Origin: Zingiber officinale
Lineage: Eukaryota > Streptophyta > Magnoliopsida > Zingiberales > Zingiberaceae
Length of the DNA: 64,000 nucleotides
Reading direction: 5' to 3'
Assembly (NCBI RefSeq): GCF_018446385.1
Contig: NC_056005.1
Coordinates: forward strand, 94,144,984-94,208,983
This document shows, piece after piece, positions 10,411 to 21,532 of this stretch. Under the pieces are notes generated by a model. It saw nothing but the letters and a program-made list of their open reading frames with translations. It did not search any database and was not told where the DNA came from. The position numbers and the translations under genes are program-made. How positions within the stretch are numbered: the first letter of the stretch is position 1; each line of letters starts with the position of its first letter.

Positions 10411-12991
10411 TGTTGGTTGCTACTCAGAAAACCTAGAGGTTCCACTGTACAAAAATTTTGTACAAAGGTCTGAACCTTTTCCTAGCTACCATGTGTTCTT
10501 TTAAATTAAATTTTGGATCGCCTGCGGAACTTAACACGTTTGATCCAAAACTTAATCTATTCGTTCTTTTAGGTTTTGACTTGGGTCTCCTGCGGAACTT
10601 AACACGTTCGACCCAAATCACCTTAAGTTATTAATTCCATTAAATATTAATTTCCATAATTGGTTCCCAGTACTGACGTGGCGAGGCACATGGCCTTCTT
10701 GGATATGGGAGCAACCACCACCGACTAGACAAAACCTTTTATGGAAAGCTAATATTTAATTTCCTAAAATAACTTTAGGTTAACCGAAAAGAACAATCAA
10801 ATCACAAGGGAAAGAAAAACAAAAGAACACTATATCGAAAACAAATTCGAAACTCTAGAATCGTATGCCTCTTGTATTTAGTATTATTTCCATAAATAAC
10901 TAGCATGATGCGGAAAGGAAAAATTACTAGTTATACCTTCTAAAAAGACCTCTTGATCTTCTACCGTATTCCTCTTCTAACCTCGGACGTTGTGTGGGCA
11001 ACGATCTTCCGAGATGAGAACCACCAAGCACCTTTTTCTTCCTTGCAAGTTTCGGCCACCACAATTCTCCAAGAGAAGTAGAGGTCCGGCCACCACCACC
11101 AAGCTCCAAGGGATGCAAGAAACAAAACCACCTTTCTCTCCTTCTTCTCCCAGCTAGAACCGGCCAACCTCAAGAGCTCCAAGAGAGGTTGCCGCCGGCC
11201 ATAAGAAGAAGAGAAGAGGAAGAAGCTAGGGCCGGCCACCAAGGAGGAAAAGAGAGGAGAAGAATAATAGAGTTGATCACCCGTGAAGGCACCTCTACCC
11301 CCTCTTTTATAATCCTTGGTCTTGACAAATAAGGAAATTTTAATAAAAAATTCCTTAATTCTTTTGTCATAAAAAAGAAAAATTATTTTAATTAAAAAAC
11401 AATTTTCTTCTTTTAATAATAATGGCCGGCCACTTCTAGTTCCCCAAAACAAGGAAAATTTAATTCACACAAGAATTAAAATTTCCTAATTTGTTTCTAG
11501 AAATTTATAAAAATTTCTCCAATAATTTTATCCCTTCATGATTGGTTAATAAAAAGGAAATTTTATAAATTAAAATTCTTCTTCTAAACATGTGGATAAT
11601 TTCCAAAAGGAAAGTTATCTCTAAAAATTAAAATCTCTTTTCAATCTACAAATAAGGAAAGATATCAAATCTTTTCTTAATCTTTTGTAGAAACTAAAAA
11701 AGAATATTTAATTTTTAAACTTCTCTTTTAAATTATTATCATGGTCAAAAAGGAAAGTTTTTCTTAAAAATAAAATCTCCTTTCAATCTACAAATAAGGA
11801 AAGATTTCAAATCTTTTCTTAATCTTTTGTAGAAAGCTTTAAAAGGAAAGATTTAATTTTTAAACTCTCTTTTAAAACTATGATATCCACATAAGAAATA
11901 ATTTTAATAAAAATCCTTTTTAATATGATGTGGCCGGCCACCTAAACTTGGGCTCCAAGCCATTGGCCGGCCACCTTAAGGCCAACCTTGGCTGGCCCTA
12001 GCTTGAGTTCCAAGCTAGCTTGGCCGGCCCCATTAGGTTGGGTAAGAAGGTGGGTATGTGGTGGGTATAAATCTCTATATACAAGAGGCTACGATAGGGA
12101 CCGAGAGGAGGAATTGGTTTTGGTCTCCCGATGAAATTAAGCTTCCCGTGTTCGCCCCGAACACACAACTTAATTCCATCAATAATAATTCATTCCACTA
12201 AAGAACTATTATTGAACTACCGCACCAATCCCAAATTACATTTTGGGCTCCTTCTTATTATGAGTGTGTCAGTCTCCCTGTGTTTAAGATGTCAAATGTC
12301 CACTAATTAAGCGAGTTACTGACAACTCATTTAATTAATATCTTAGTCCAAGAGTAGTACCACTCAACCTTATCATCATGTCGGACTAGGTCCACCTGCA
12401 GGGTTTAACATGACAATCCTTATGAGCTCCTCTTGAGGACATTATCAACCTAGATCTCTAGGACACAGTTTCCTTCTATAATCAATAACACACACTATAA
12501 GTGATATCATTTCCCAACTTATCGGGCTTATTGATTCATCGAACTAAATCTCACCCATTGATAAATTAAAGAAATAAATATCAAATATATGTGCTTGTTA
12601 TTATATTAGGATTAAGAGCACACACTTCCATAATAACCGAGGTCTTTGTTTCTTTATAAAATCAGTATAAAAGAAACGACCTCAAATGGTCCTACTCAAT
12701 ACACTCTAAGTGTACTAGTGTAATTATACAGTCAAGATAAACTGATACCTAATTACACTACGACCTTCTAATGGTTTGTTCCTTTCCATTTTGGTCGTGA
12801 GCTACTGTTTATAATTTATAAGGTACTGATAACATGATCTTCTGTGTGTGACACCACACACTATGTTATCTACAATATAAATTAATTGATCAACTATATT
12901 TATCATAAATGTAGACATTTGACCAATGTGATTCTTATTTCTAGATAAATATTTATACCAAAAGCTAGGCTTTTAGTATATACTCTAACAA
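10411..12991 (-). repeat. 3' LTR of element A
   Basis: 2581 bp, TGTTGG...TCTAACA in plus reading. In element orientation a TATA-like TTATAAAAG lies at about 11304-11312. Near the outer end is the perfect palindrome GTACAAAAATTTTGTAC (10447-10463). The segment with CTACAAATAAGGAAAGAT...TTTTGTAG occurs twice (about 11644-11700 and 11786-11840), a duplication absent from the solo LTR at 1236. GGCCGGCC palindromes cluster at about 11425 and 11930-12030. Confidence 0.93.
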
Positions 12992-13040
12992 TCTCCCACT
13001 TATACTAAAAGACTAAGCTTCCATATCTGCTGCCATACAT
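12992..13040 (-). other. Polypurine tract region of element A
   Basis: Just inside the 3' LTR, the minus strand reads AGTATAAGTGGGAGAT and then the LTR start TGTTAGAG. This is the usual plant copia polypurine arrangement that primes plus-strand synthesis. Confidence 0.8.
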
Positions 13041-13297
13041 CTGATTCCCATGCCTTTCAAAAAACTCTTGCCTTAAGGACCTTAGGTTATCATCTGATGC
13101 AATCTAGGCGGCAACAACTTCTCCTCGTTATACAATTTCTGTATTGGGTAGTACTTGCGCTCTATTGTGTTTACTTGCCTTATAGACTCATGGTTTCTTC
13201 GAGTTTGTTACTGCACCATTATTATTACAATAAATTGTAATAATCTTTGGACAAACTAGAAATCATATCTAAGTCTATGTTGAGGTAATTAAGTCAT

Positions 13298-14720
13298 TCA
13301 GCTTTTATGGCTACCTCTGAGGCTTGCCATATACTCAGCTTCTATGGTGGAGTCCAGAAAAACACCTATGCTTATCACTCTTCCATAGTTATGACTTTTC
13401 CTCCTAAAGTAAACACAAAACCCCGAGGTCGACTTATTATTATCCCTATCTGATTGGAAGTCTAAATCCGTGTAACCCACAGGGACCAAATTAACTGCCT
13501 TGTAAGCTAACATATAATATCTAGCGCCTCTAAGGTACTTTAATATATGCTTTACTGCAGTCCAATGTCCTTGTCTAGGGTTACTTTGATATCTGCTAAC
13601 TATGCCCTTGACAAAACAGATTTCTGATCTCGTGCATAGCATACATTAGGTTGTCTAACTGCCGAAGCATAAAGAACTGTCTAAATGTCCTCAATCTCCT
13701 TTGATGTCATCGGAGACATCTCTTTAGATAAAGACACTTCATGCTTAAAAGGTAAGAAACCTTTTGAGAAGTTTTGCATGCTTAAAACAAGCAAGGATTT
13801 TCTGATGTATCAAGCTTGGGATAAGTAAAATATATTTTTTCTTTCGATCCCTTATTACTTTGATCTCAAAAATATATACATTCTCCCAAGTCCTTTATAT
13901 CGAATTATTTGGACAACCATACCCTTACTTCTGACAACATTTTGATATTGTTTCCAACTACCAAAAATGTTATCTACGTATAGTACAAGAAATACCACCA
14001 CGTTTCCATTGCGCCTTTTTGTATACACAAGACTTATCCGTTTACTCAATAAATCCATAGGTCTGGATTACTTTGATAAACCGGATGTTCCAAGACCTTG
14101 AAGCTTTGCCTCAGTCCATAGACTGATTGAGCTTGCACACAAGATGCTCTTAGCCCTTTGCAATGAACCCTTCTGGTTGCTTTATATGGATGCTTTCATC
14201 AAGACTTCCATTAAGGAATGCTGTCTTGACATCCACTTGCCAAATAGATAAAAGAATCCGGATAGACTTAAGCATGGCTACCAGTGAAAAAGTTTTCTTT
14301 TTCATCAAGCCTTGCTTTGAAAGTTACTACCTTCCTTTCTATCCCTCTTTTCCTATTATAGACCTTTTTACACCCAAAGGCTTTTACACCATTTGGTGAT
14401 TCTACAAGCTTCCATATTTTATTAGAATTCTAATTCTGATATTCATTACTCTTTGCCAAGATGTTGCATCTTTATCTTGGAGTGTTTCGTCATATGTCCG
14501 GAGATCAAGTTCATGTCCTCCAGGGATCGAGTCCAAAAACTCTCCCAAAACATGAATCTTTTTAGGTTGCCTAACAACCCTCCCACTACGACAAGACACT
14601 TTCTGCAATTGTGTGTGATACGTGTTGCAGTTTCCTTGTGGTATCTTATCTTGTACGGTTGGTACTAGATTAGACATGCCTTTTATTATTTGCTTAAGAA
14701 CAAATTTTCTTATGGACACA
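13298..14720 (-). pseudogene. Element A reverse transcriptase and RNase H, broken
   Basis: On the minus strand the RT begins around 14,600 (RSGRVVRQPKKIHVLGE, then DETLQDKDATSWQRVMN). It continues through a frame with GSLDESI-like residues near 14,200 to FLVLYVDNIF at 14058-13855. There the catalytic YVDD has become YVDN. RNase H follows at 13642-13298 (KHILKYLRGARYYMLAY, GYTDLDFQSDRDNNKSTSG, IEAEYMA). The pieces fall in different frames with stops between them, so the element cannot supply its own enzyme. Despite young LTRs the coding part is old-looking, which suggests that it was mobilised in trans. Confidence 0.85.
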
Positions 14721-16010
14721 TGGTTTATTACATAGTCATTTTCTAAAAATCGGTCATTGATACTAACAATGATCTTTTGATTTTTAAGACTATAAACCTA
14801 CTTTCATTTTACTAGGATAACCCACAAACAAGTGAATTCCTGTTCAACTTATCATTGTCTCTCTTCTGCATATGTGCTGGACTTCTCAAATCCGAATATG
14901 CTTCGAAATAGGCTTACGCCTATTCAGCAATTCTATATGAGTAGAGAGTTTTGACTTTAGAAGGTACTATATTCACTCCTGTTTCCAGAGTATATCCTTA
15001 AAATGATTTTGATAATATTCTTAATAACTCATCAATCTACTTATTTCCATAAGAGTCCTATACCTTCCTTTTCCTACACCATTCTGTTGGGGAGTACCAG
15101 GTGCAGTTAGTTTGGATTGAATCCCTACTTCTGATAAATGACTCCTAAATTCTCCCAAGAGGTTCTTGCCACTACGATCTTACATAGTGACTTTTTACTT
15201 TAACATTTCTCCGCATCAACCTTGTACTCTTTGAACTAATCAAAGTACTTAGTATTGCGGTACATTAAGTAAATTTATTTGTATCTTAAATAGTTGTCTA
15301 TTAAATAGACAAAATATTCAATACTACCTCTTGTCTAGATAGTCATAGGATCACACAAATCAGAATGAACCGATTTCAACATATCTTTGACTCCATACCC
15401 CTTGGACTTAAAAGCTTCTTGGTTATTTTCCTTCCAAGTAAGACTCGCAGGTTGGAAATATTTCCACTACCAATGAACCCAATAGTTCATTAGCTACCAA
15501 TGAATCCTATTCAAGTATAACCTAGCTTTTAGATGCCAAAGATATAATTGGTTCATTTCCGAAGGTTGCTTTCTCTTAAAATTAGAAGATGTGTTACTAA
15601 TTTCCATTTGTTGCATCGTGGGAGTTATTGGATTATAAGTTGTCAACCATCATACCAGAATAGATAAATTCCCTATTTTTCTTGATAACAACTTTGTTAT
15701 CAAAATAGACACAATATCTATAATAGTTTAGAAACTGAAATCAGGTTCTTTCTAAACTTGGTACGTAAAGATAATTACTTAAAATCCATATTCTATTCTT
15801 ATCAAAGGATAAACATCTCCCACTGCAATAGCTACCACTTTTACAGTAGTGCCCATGTGGACGGTGATTTACCTTTCATTTAGTTGTCGGGTTTCCTGGA
15901 ACCCTGCAATGAATTGCAGACATGATTAATGGCATCTTGTATCTACACTCCAGGTACCGGTAGATAACTCCACTAAACATGTATCAACTAATGAATAAAA
16001 TACACCTCTA
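14721..16010 (-). pseudogene. Element A protease and integrase remnants
   Basis: The minus strand shows a degraded copia protease near 15,960-15,880, with a VDT-type catalytic triplet followed by C-H residues. A GAG-pre-integrase remnant lies near 15,540 (LWHLKARLYLNRIH). Integrase C-terminal residues lie at about 15,180-15,070 (LGEFRSHLSEVGIQSKL, PGTPQQNG). Stops and frameshifts are frequent, and no frame exceeds 60-70 codons. Confidence 0.7.
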
Positions 16011-17508
16011 TTGTTCTTAGTTCTAAGAGGACAGTCTACCTTAATGTCCAAATCCTATTTCCAATCAATTATAATTGGGACCACTAAGTCTATCCTAAAG
16101 TATATCAGCTAGGGATTGACCATCATCCTAAGAATCACAAAAATATTTGGTTAAGACCAACTCCTTAAAAATCCCCATGAATTTTGTATGCCACGTTAGT
16201 GTGGACGTATACAAATTCAAAGAGGAAATTTTATTATTTAATTTTATTATCTCGTCAACCTTACTTTATGACGAATACAATTAATAGTTGGTCTATCTTT
16301 AATCAAATATTTGGTCAAAACTCTAAATTTAAAATCATATTGATTCCTCTAACAATACTATTTAAATTTACCAACACCTCAAAACACCGTGAATTTTGCA
16401 TGCCACGTTAGTGTGGACGTATACAAAATCAACATTTGTAAGAGGAGGGTTTTACCCATTAACTATCTTGTCAACGTAACTTTATGACAAATAAAATTAT
16501 CTCAAACACCGTTAATTTTGTATGCCACGTTAGTGTGGACGTATACAAAATCAATCATTTGTAAGAGGGGTTTTAACCCTTTAATTTTATTATCTTGTCA
16601 ACCTAGTTTTATGAAAAATTAATAGTTGGTCTCATTTGGTCACACAAATAATAGCAGTGACTCCGATGGGGAGGATACTATTAGATATGTCTAAGTGTAT
16701 ACCATTACTTGACACTAAGTCCATTAATAAGATTATGCCCCTTCCGTTGGGGAAGATCACACGCTCTTAATTAACTTCCTATAGTCATCCAAAAATGGAA
16801 GTCTGTTCTAGTGATCCGCAAACAAGCTCATCCGTTATGGAGGAAGGCACTCAGAGCCAACGCGCAAGCTTGTTTGCATCACTTACAAACCAGTAATGGA
16901 GACCATGGGATTTACTTAAAAATCCCTCTCCCACTTAGTTATTTATAAATGAGGAATTTTTAACTATGCTAGCCTACTAAACTTGTAAACTAACATGCAC
17001 ACACAGCACAATATAAAAGCAATAAATAGAAAATCTAATTTTCAACTATTATGGCTTTTATCTCTAGTTGTCCTCCGTGTGTTGTCATCCCAAGCTGCTG
17101 CCATATTTGGCCACCGCCACCGGGTCTAGCTGTCGCATCCATCTTGCTCCTAGTTCCGCTGCGCCTCTGGTCCTTAGAAGGTTCCACGCTTTGCAAGATT
17201 CGATCCGCGACATAAATAGAATTTTACATTTTGATCCTATATTCCATAAAAGGAATGTACATGTATCTAGATCAAAAATAAAATCCTAATAAATCTAAAT
17301 ACAGCTCCTGCTATATTTTAATACAATCATGCACACACATATAAATGCCCTTGACATGTCCAAGGGTCCAATCACACACATAATAACTAAAAGCCATAAT
17401 AGTTGGATCCTACATCCACAACGTTAGCACATCCTACTATTAACCTGCCTAAATTATGTATAACATGTGCATAATTAAACTAATACCAAATACACAAAGG
17501 CAAAACCC
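16011..17508 (-). mobile_element. Element A leader region without recognisable gag; holds three hairpin repeats
   Basis: Between the protease remnant and the primer site lie about 1.5 kb with no Gag signature (no zinc knuckle, no Gag core). A hairpin-forming sequence (see 16181-16549) occurs three times. Short AT-rich frames (16184-16411, 17068-17289) match nothing I know. Either gag was lost or replaced, or it has decayed past recognition. Confidence 0.55.
16181..16549. repeat. Threefold repeat of a TTTTGTATGCCAC...GTGGACGTATACAAAA hairpin
   Basis: Copies at about 16181-16215, 16392-16427 and 16514-16549 are almost identical. Each pairs a TTTTGTAT/ATACAAAA outer stem and a CCAC/GTGG inner stem around a GTTAGT loop. 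A TTTATGACGAATA/AATTAATAGTTGGTC block nearby is also repeated. They lie in the 5' leader of element A, where packaging or dimerisation signals are usual. That role is inferred. Confidence 0.75.
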
Positions 17509-17524
17509 TAGCTCTGATACCAAT
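17509..17524 (-). other. Primer binding site of element A
   Basis: GCTCTGATACCA followed by three bases and then TGTTGG. The minus strand reads TGGTATCAGAGC, the complement of the initiator-Met tRNA 3' end used by most plant copia elements. Confidence 0.9.
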
Positions 17525-20111
17525 TGTTGGTTGCTACTCGGAAAACCTAGAGGTTCCACTGTACAAAAATTTTGTACAAAGGTCTGAACCTTTTCCTAGC
17601 TACCATGTGTTCTTTTAAATTAAATTTTGGATCGCTGAACTTAACACGTTTGATCCAAAACTTAATCTATTCGTTCTTTTAGGTTTTGACTTGGGTCTCC
17701 TGCGGAACTTAACACGTTCGACCCAAATCACCTTAAGTTATTAATTCCATTAAATATTAATTTCCATAATTGGTTCCCAGTACTGACGTGGCGAGGCACA
17801 TGGCCTTCTTGGATATGGGAGCAACCACCACCGACTAGACAAAACCTTTTATGGAAAGCTAATATTTAATTTCCTAAAATAACTTTAGGTTAACCGAAAA
17901 GAACAATCAAATCACAAGGGAAAGAAAAACAAAAGAACACTATATCGAAAACAAATTCGAAACTCTAGAATCGTATGCCTCTTGTATTTAGTATTATTTC
18001 CATAAATAACTAGCATGATGCGGAAAGGAAAAATTACTAGTTATACCTTCTAAAAAGACCTCTTGATCTTCTACCGTATTTCTCTTCTAACCTCGGACGT
18101 TGTGTGGGCAACGATCTTCCGAGATGAGAACCACCAAGCACCTTCTTCTTCCTTGCAAGTTTCGGCCACCACAATTCTCCAAGAGAAGTAGAGGTCCGGC
18201 CACCACCACCAAGCTCCAAGGGATGCAAGAAACAAAACCACCTTTCTCTCCTTCTTCTCCCAGCTAGAACCGGCCAACATCAAGAGCTCCAAGAGAGGTT
18301 TCCGCCGGCCATAAGAAGAAGAGAAGAGGAAGAAGCTAGGGCCAGCCACCAAGGAGGAAAAGAGAGGAGAAGAATAATAGAGTTGATCACCCGTGAAGGC
18401 ACCTCTACCCCCTCTTTTATAATCCTTGGTCTTGACAAATAAGGAAATTTTAATAAAAAATTCCTTAATTCTTTTGTCATAAAAAAGAAAAATTATTTTA
18501 ATTAAAAAACAATTTTCTTCTTTTAATAATAATGGCCGGCCACTTCTAGTTCCCCAAAACAATGAAAATTTAATTCACACAAGAATTAAAATTTCCTAAT
18601 TTGTTTCTAGAAATTTATAAAAATTTCTCCAATAATTTTATCCCTTCATGATTGGTTAATAAAAAGGAAATTTTATAAATTAAAATTCTTCTTCTAAACA
18701 TGTGGATAATTTCCAAAAGGAAAGTTATCTCTAAAAATTAAAATCTCTTTTTAATCTACAAATAAGGAAAGATATCAAATCTTTTCTTAATCTTTTGTAG
18801 AAACTAAAAAAGAATATTTAATTTTTAAACTTCTCTTTTAAATTATTATCATGGTCAAAAAGGAAAGTTTTTCTTAAAAATAAAATCTCCTTTCAATCTA
18901 CAAATAAGGAAAGATTTCAAATCTTTTCTTAATCTTTTGTAGAAAGCTTTAAAAGGAAAGATTTAATTTTTAAACTCTCTTTTAAAACTATGATATCCAC
19001 ATAAGAAATAATTTTAATAAAAAATCCTTTTTAATATGATGTGGCCGGCCACCTAAACTTGGGCTCCAAGCCATTGGCCGGCCACCTTAAGGCCAACCTT
19101 TAGGCTTGGCCGGCCCTAAGCTTGAGCTTCAAGCTTAGCTTGGCCGGCCCCTATTGGTTGGGTAAGAAGGTGGGTATGTGGTGAGTATAAATCTCTATAT
19201 ACAAGAGGCTACGATAGGGACCGAGAGGAGGAATTGGTTTTGGTCTCCCGATGAAATTAAGCTTCCCGTGTTCGCCCCGAACACACAACTTAATTCCATC
19301 AATAATAATTCATTCCACTAAAGAACTATTATTGAACTACCGCACCAATCCCAAATTACATTTTGGGCTCCTTCTTATTATGAGTGTGTCAGTCTCCCTG
19401 TGTTTAAGATGTCAAATGTCCACTAATTAAGCGAGTTACTGACAACTCATTTAATTAATATCTTAGTCCAAGAGTAGTACCACTCAACCTTATCATCATG
19501 TCGGACTAGGTCCACCTGCAGGGTTTAACATGACAATCCTTATGAGCTCCTCTTGAGGACATTATCAACCTAGTATCTCTAGGACACAGTTTCCTTCTAT
19601 AATCAACAACACACACTATAAGTGATACCATTTCCCAACTTATCGGGCTTATTGATTCATCGAACTAAATCTCACCCATTGATAAATTAAAGAAATAAAT
19701 ATCAAATATATGTGCTTGTTATTATATTAGGATTAAGAGCACACACTTCCATAATAACCGAGGTCTTTGTTTCTTTATAAAATCAGTATAAAAGAAATGA
19801 CCTCAAATGGTCCTACTCAATACACTCTAAGTGTACTAGTGTAATTATACAGTCAAGATAAACTGATACTTAATTACACTACGACCTTCTAATGGTTTGT
19901 TCCTTTCCATTTTGGTCGTGAGCTACTGTTTATAATTTATAAGGTACTGATAACATGATCTTCTGTGTGTGACACCACACACCATGTTATCTACAATATA
20001 AATTAATTGATCAACTATATTTATCATAAATGTAGACATTTGACCAATGTGATTCTTATTTCTAGATAAATATTTATACCAAAAGCTAGGCTTTTAGTAT
20101 ATACTCTAACA
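17525..20111 (-). repeat. 5' LTR of element A
   Basis: 2587 bp, near-identical to 10411-12991. In element orientation the TATA-like TTATAAAAG is at about 18414-18422, so the transcript would start around 18,380 and run left. The palindrome GTACAAAAATTTTGTAC is at 17561-17577. Small frames within it (18037-18228, 18071-18562) are also present in the 3' LTR and are probably not genes. Confidence 0.93.
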
Positions 20112-20292
20112 TGCCTAACCTCCAGTTAGAACTTCCAGTCAAGTATCGGGTCAACCTTGGCAATTGGTCAAACTTTGACCATCAATCTCTATATATTGTC
20201 AAACATCAAAACTCAAACATCAAGCCTCAAGCTTGAGACAACTCAAGCTTAGTCAACCTGGTCAATCTTAACATAGGAAAATTGCACCAACA

Positions 20293-20576
20293 ACATTGAG
20301 TGTTGTCGCTGACCTCCTTATAAACAGTGTTGGAGGCACATTCGACAACATTTATTCGATCCACAGACTTCGATCTTTATTAATGCGAGGGTCCCTCCAT
20401 CAAGCTCTGAGTCACCTCCAACGTGCTCTGAGGCACATCCAATCATCTCTGAGGCTTCTTCCCTCAGTAAACTTCTATCCTCAAAGTTTATCTGTGCGAG
20501 GGCACCTCCATTGAGCTCCGAGGTGCCTCCCCGTAGCTCTGAGGTGTCTAAGACATTGTTTATTCGAGGTCAATTT
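20293..20576. repeat. Short repeat-rich remnant (GAGGCACCTCC-like units)
   Basis: Between the solo LTR and the 3' LTR of element C the sequence repeats phrases such as CTCTGAGGCACATCC, GAGCTCCGAGGTGCCTCC and GTGCGAGGG. It resembles part of another degraded retroelement LTR. No gene is visible. Confidence 0.4.
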
Positions 20577-21511
20577 TATTAGTCCCTTGCGGTCGTCTAG
20601 AGGGGGTGAATAGCCTGAAATCAAAAAAATGAACACCTTTCTTAACTTATAGCTTTATCAACATAAACACTTGTATAAAAAAGAAATAACAAGCAAATTA
20701 ACAAGAGAACTAGGCACAGAAATTTTACTAGTTTACAATCAGAAGATTGCTAATCCAAGACATTGAAAGCCCACTAAAATCTCCTTTGGGCGGAGAAGCC
20801 TCTTATAACAGTTAAAGCACTCAATTACAAAGCTAAACTGAAAGTAAAACATAGAATGTTTACAAGTGTTGTATTCAGTTACTGGGATCAGGGTTGTATT
20901 TATAGCCTCGATCAGGGCGTCTGGAAGGATTCTAAGCGGCTGGACGTGGATAAAGCTTTATCCACATCACAACGGATCGCGTCACAATGGATCTAGATAA
21001 AATCTCTAGTCGAGGCGCTTGAAAGGGTTCTAGGAGCCCAGACTGCTTTCGCATAGGGGCATGTCGCCAAGGTGTCTCGGCGACCAAGCCGACCCGAGTG
21101 CCAGGAGTAGCTCCAAGCGCCTGGACTCCAATCAACCTAAAGTTGACTTTTTGTCCAGGTCTTCCACTCCGACTCCGGCTCCGCTCGCTTGGGCGATTTC
21201 GGCCATCTAAAATAGGGCTCACCCGAACCCATTTTCCGGCCTTCTCGAGCAACCTTCCACTCGGGCTTCTCGTCCCTCAAAAACATCGTGTGCCTCCTTT
21301 TCACCTGCTAGCGTACTCTTCCGCAATGCCTCGTCCCTCGGATGCACCAAACCCGTCGACTCTCTCTCGTGCCATCTTTCTCGCTATCTGCATCTTTCGC
21401 TCGATTTTCTGTGCTCCTAAGTTCCTATACACTCAGATATAGAGCATCAAATCACAACAGGACCTAACTTGACTTGGTTTATCACATCAAAACTGTCACA
21501 TGGTACTTACA
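20577..21511 (-). repeat. 3' LTR of Sirevirus-like element C
   Basis: The first ~140 bases, from AGTCCCTTGCGGTCGTCTAGAGGGGGTGAATAG onward, match the sequence at 29,688 in the same orientation. The other end, TGGTACTTACA at 21511, is followed by a polypurine tract on the minus strand. The terminal dinucleotide on the left is TA where TG is expected. Length is about 935 bp. The middle is relatively GC-rich, which explains the spurious frames at 20932-21442. Confidence 0.8.
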
Positions 21512-21532
21512 ATCTTCTTCTTTTTGATATGA
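21512..21532 (-). other. Polypurine tract of element C
   Basis: The minus strand reads ATCAAAAAGAAGAAGAT directly before the LTR start TGTAAGTACC. Confidence 0.75.

Larger units (their letters stand above)
10406..20116 (-). mobile_element. Structurally complete copia LTR retrotransposon A (10411-20111) with TSD TGCCT
   Basis: The element reads on the minus strand. Its 5' LTR is 17525-20111 and its 3' LTR is 10411-12991. The primer site GCTCTGATACCA lies just left of 17525, and a purine tract (AAGTGGGAGAT on the minus strand) abuts 12991. TGCCT flanks both sides (10406-10410 and 20112-20116). The LTRs are nearly identical apart from scattered substitutions, a 5-bp deletion near 17634 and a small rearranged GC-rich patch near 11970-12045 / 19090-19160. 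That implies recent insertion. Internally the order protease, integrase, RT, RNase H (right to left) is that of Ty1/copia, but every domain is broken. I did not recognise gag. It sits inside an older solo LTR. Confidence 0.95.
8940..20297. mobile_element. Solo LTR (8945-10410 + 20112-20292) with 5-bp TSD ACATT, split by element A
   Basis: The left part starts TGTTAGGTCACTCC at 8945 and the right part ends GCACCAACA at 20292. Identical ACATT pentamers sit outside at 8940-8944 and 20293-20297. Removing element A and one copy of its TSD rejoins a block of about 1.65 kb with TG...CA termini. No primer site, polypurine tract or coding domain accompanies it, so it is a solo LTR. Its interior is full of repeats built on AATCGATTG (about 9410-9840) and of degenerate units around GCCTAGCTTCACTCACTAGGA (about 9880-10400). 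Those short repeats may regulate the LTR or may be neutral. Confidence 0.85.

Noticed and set aside
10961..11452. 163-codon minus-strand frame in the A LTR (also 18071-18562)
   Set aside because: It starts upstream of the TATA-like box, has biased composition and no counterpart in the solo LTR. It is LTR sequence, not a gene.
20576..20582. Using a TG start for the left LTR of element C
   Set aside because: The base after T is A here. The match with the copy at 29688 still fixes the boundary, so the TG rule is simply lost by mutation.
20932..21442. Overlapping frames on both strands near 21,000
   Set aside because: They lie within the GC-rich middle of the element C LTR and match no protein.
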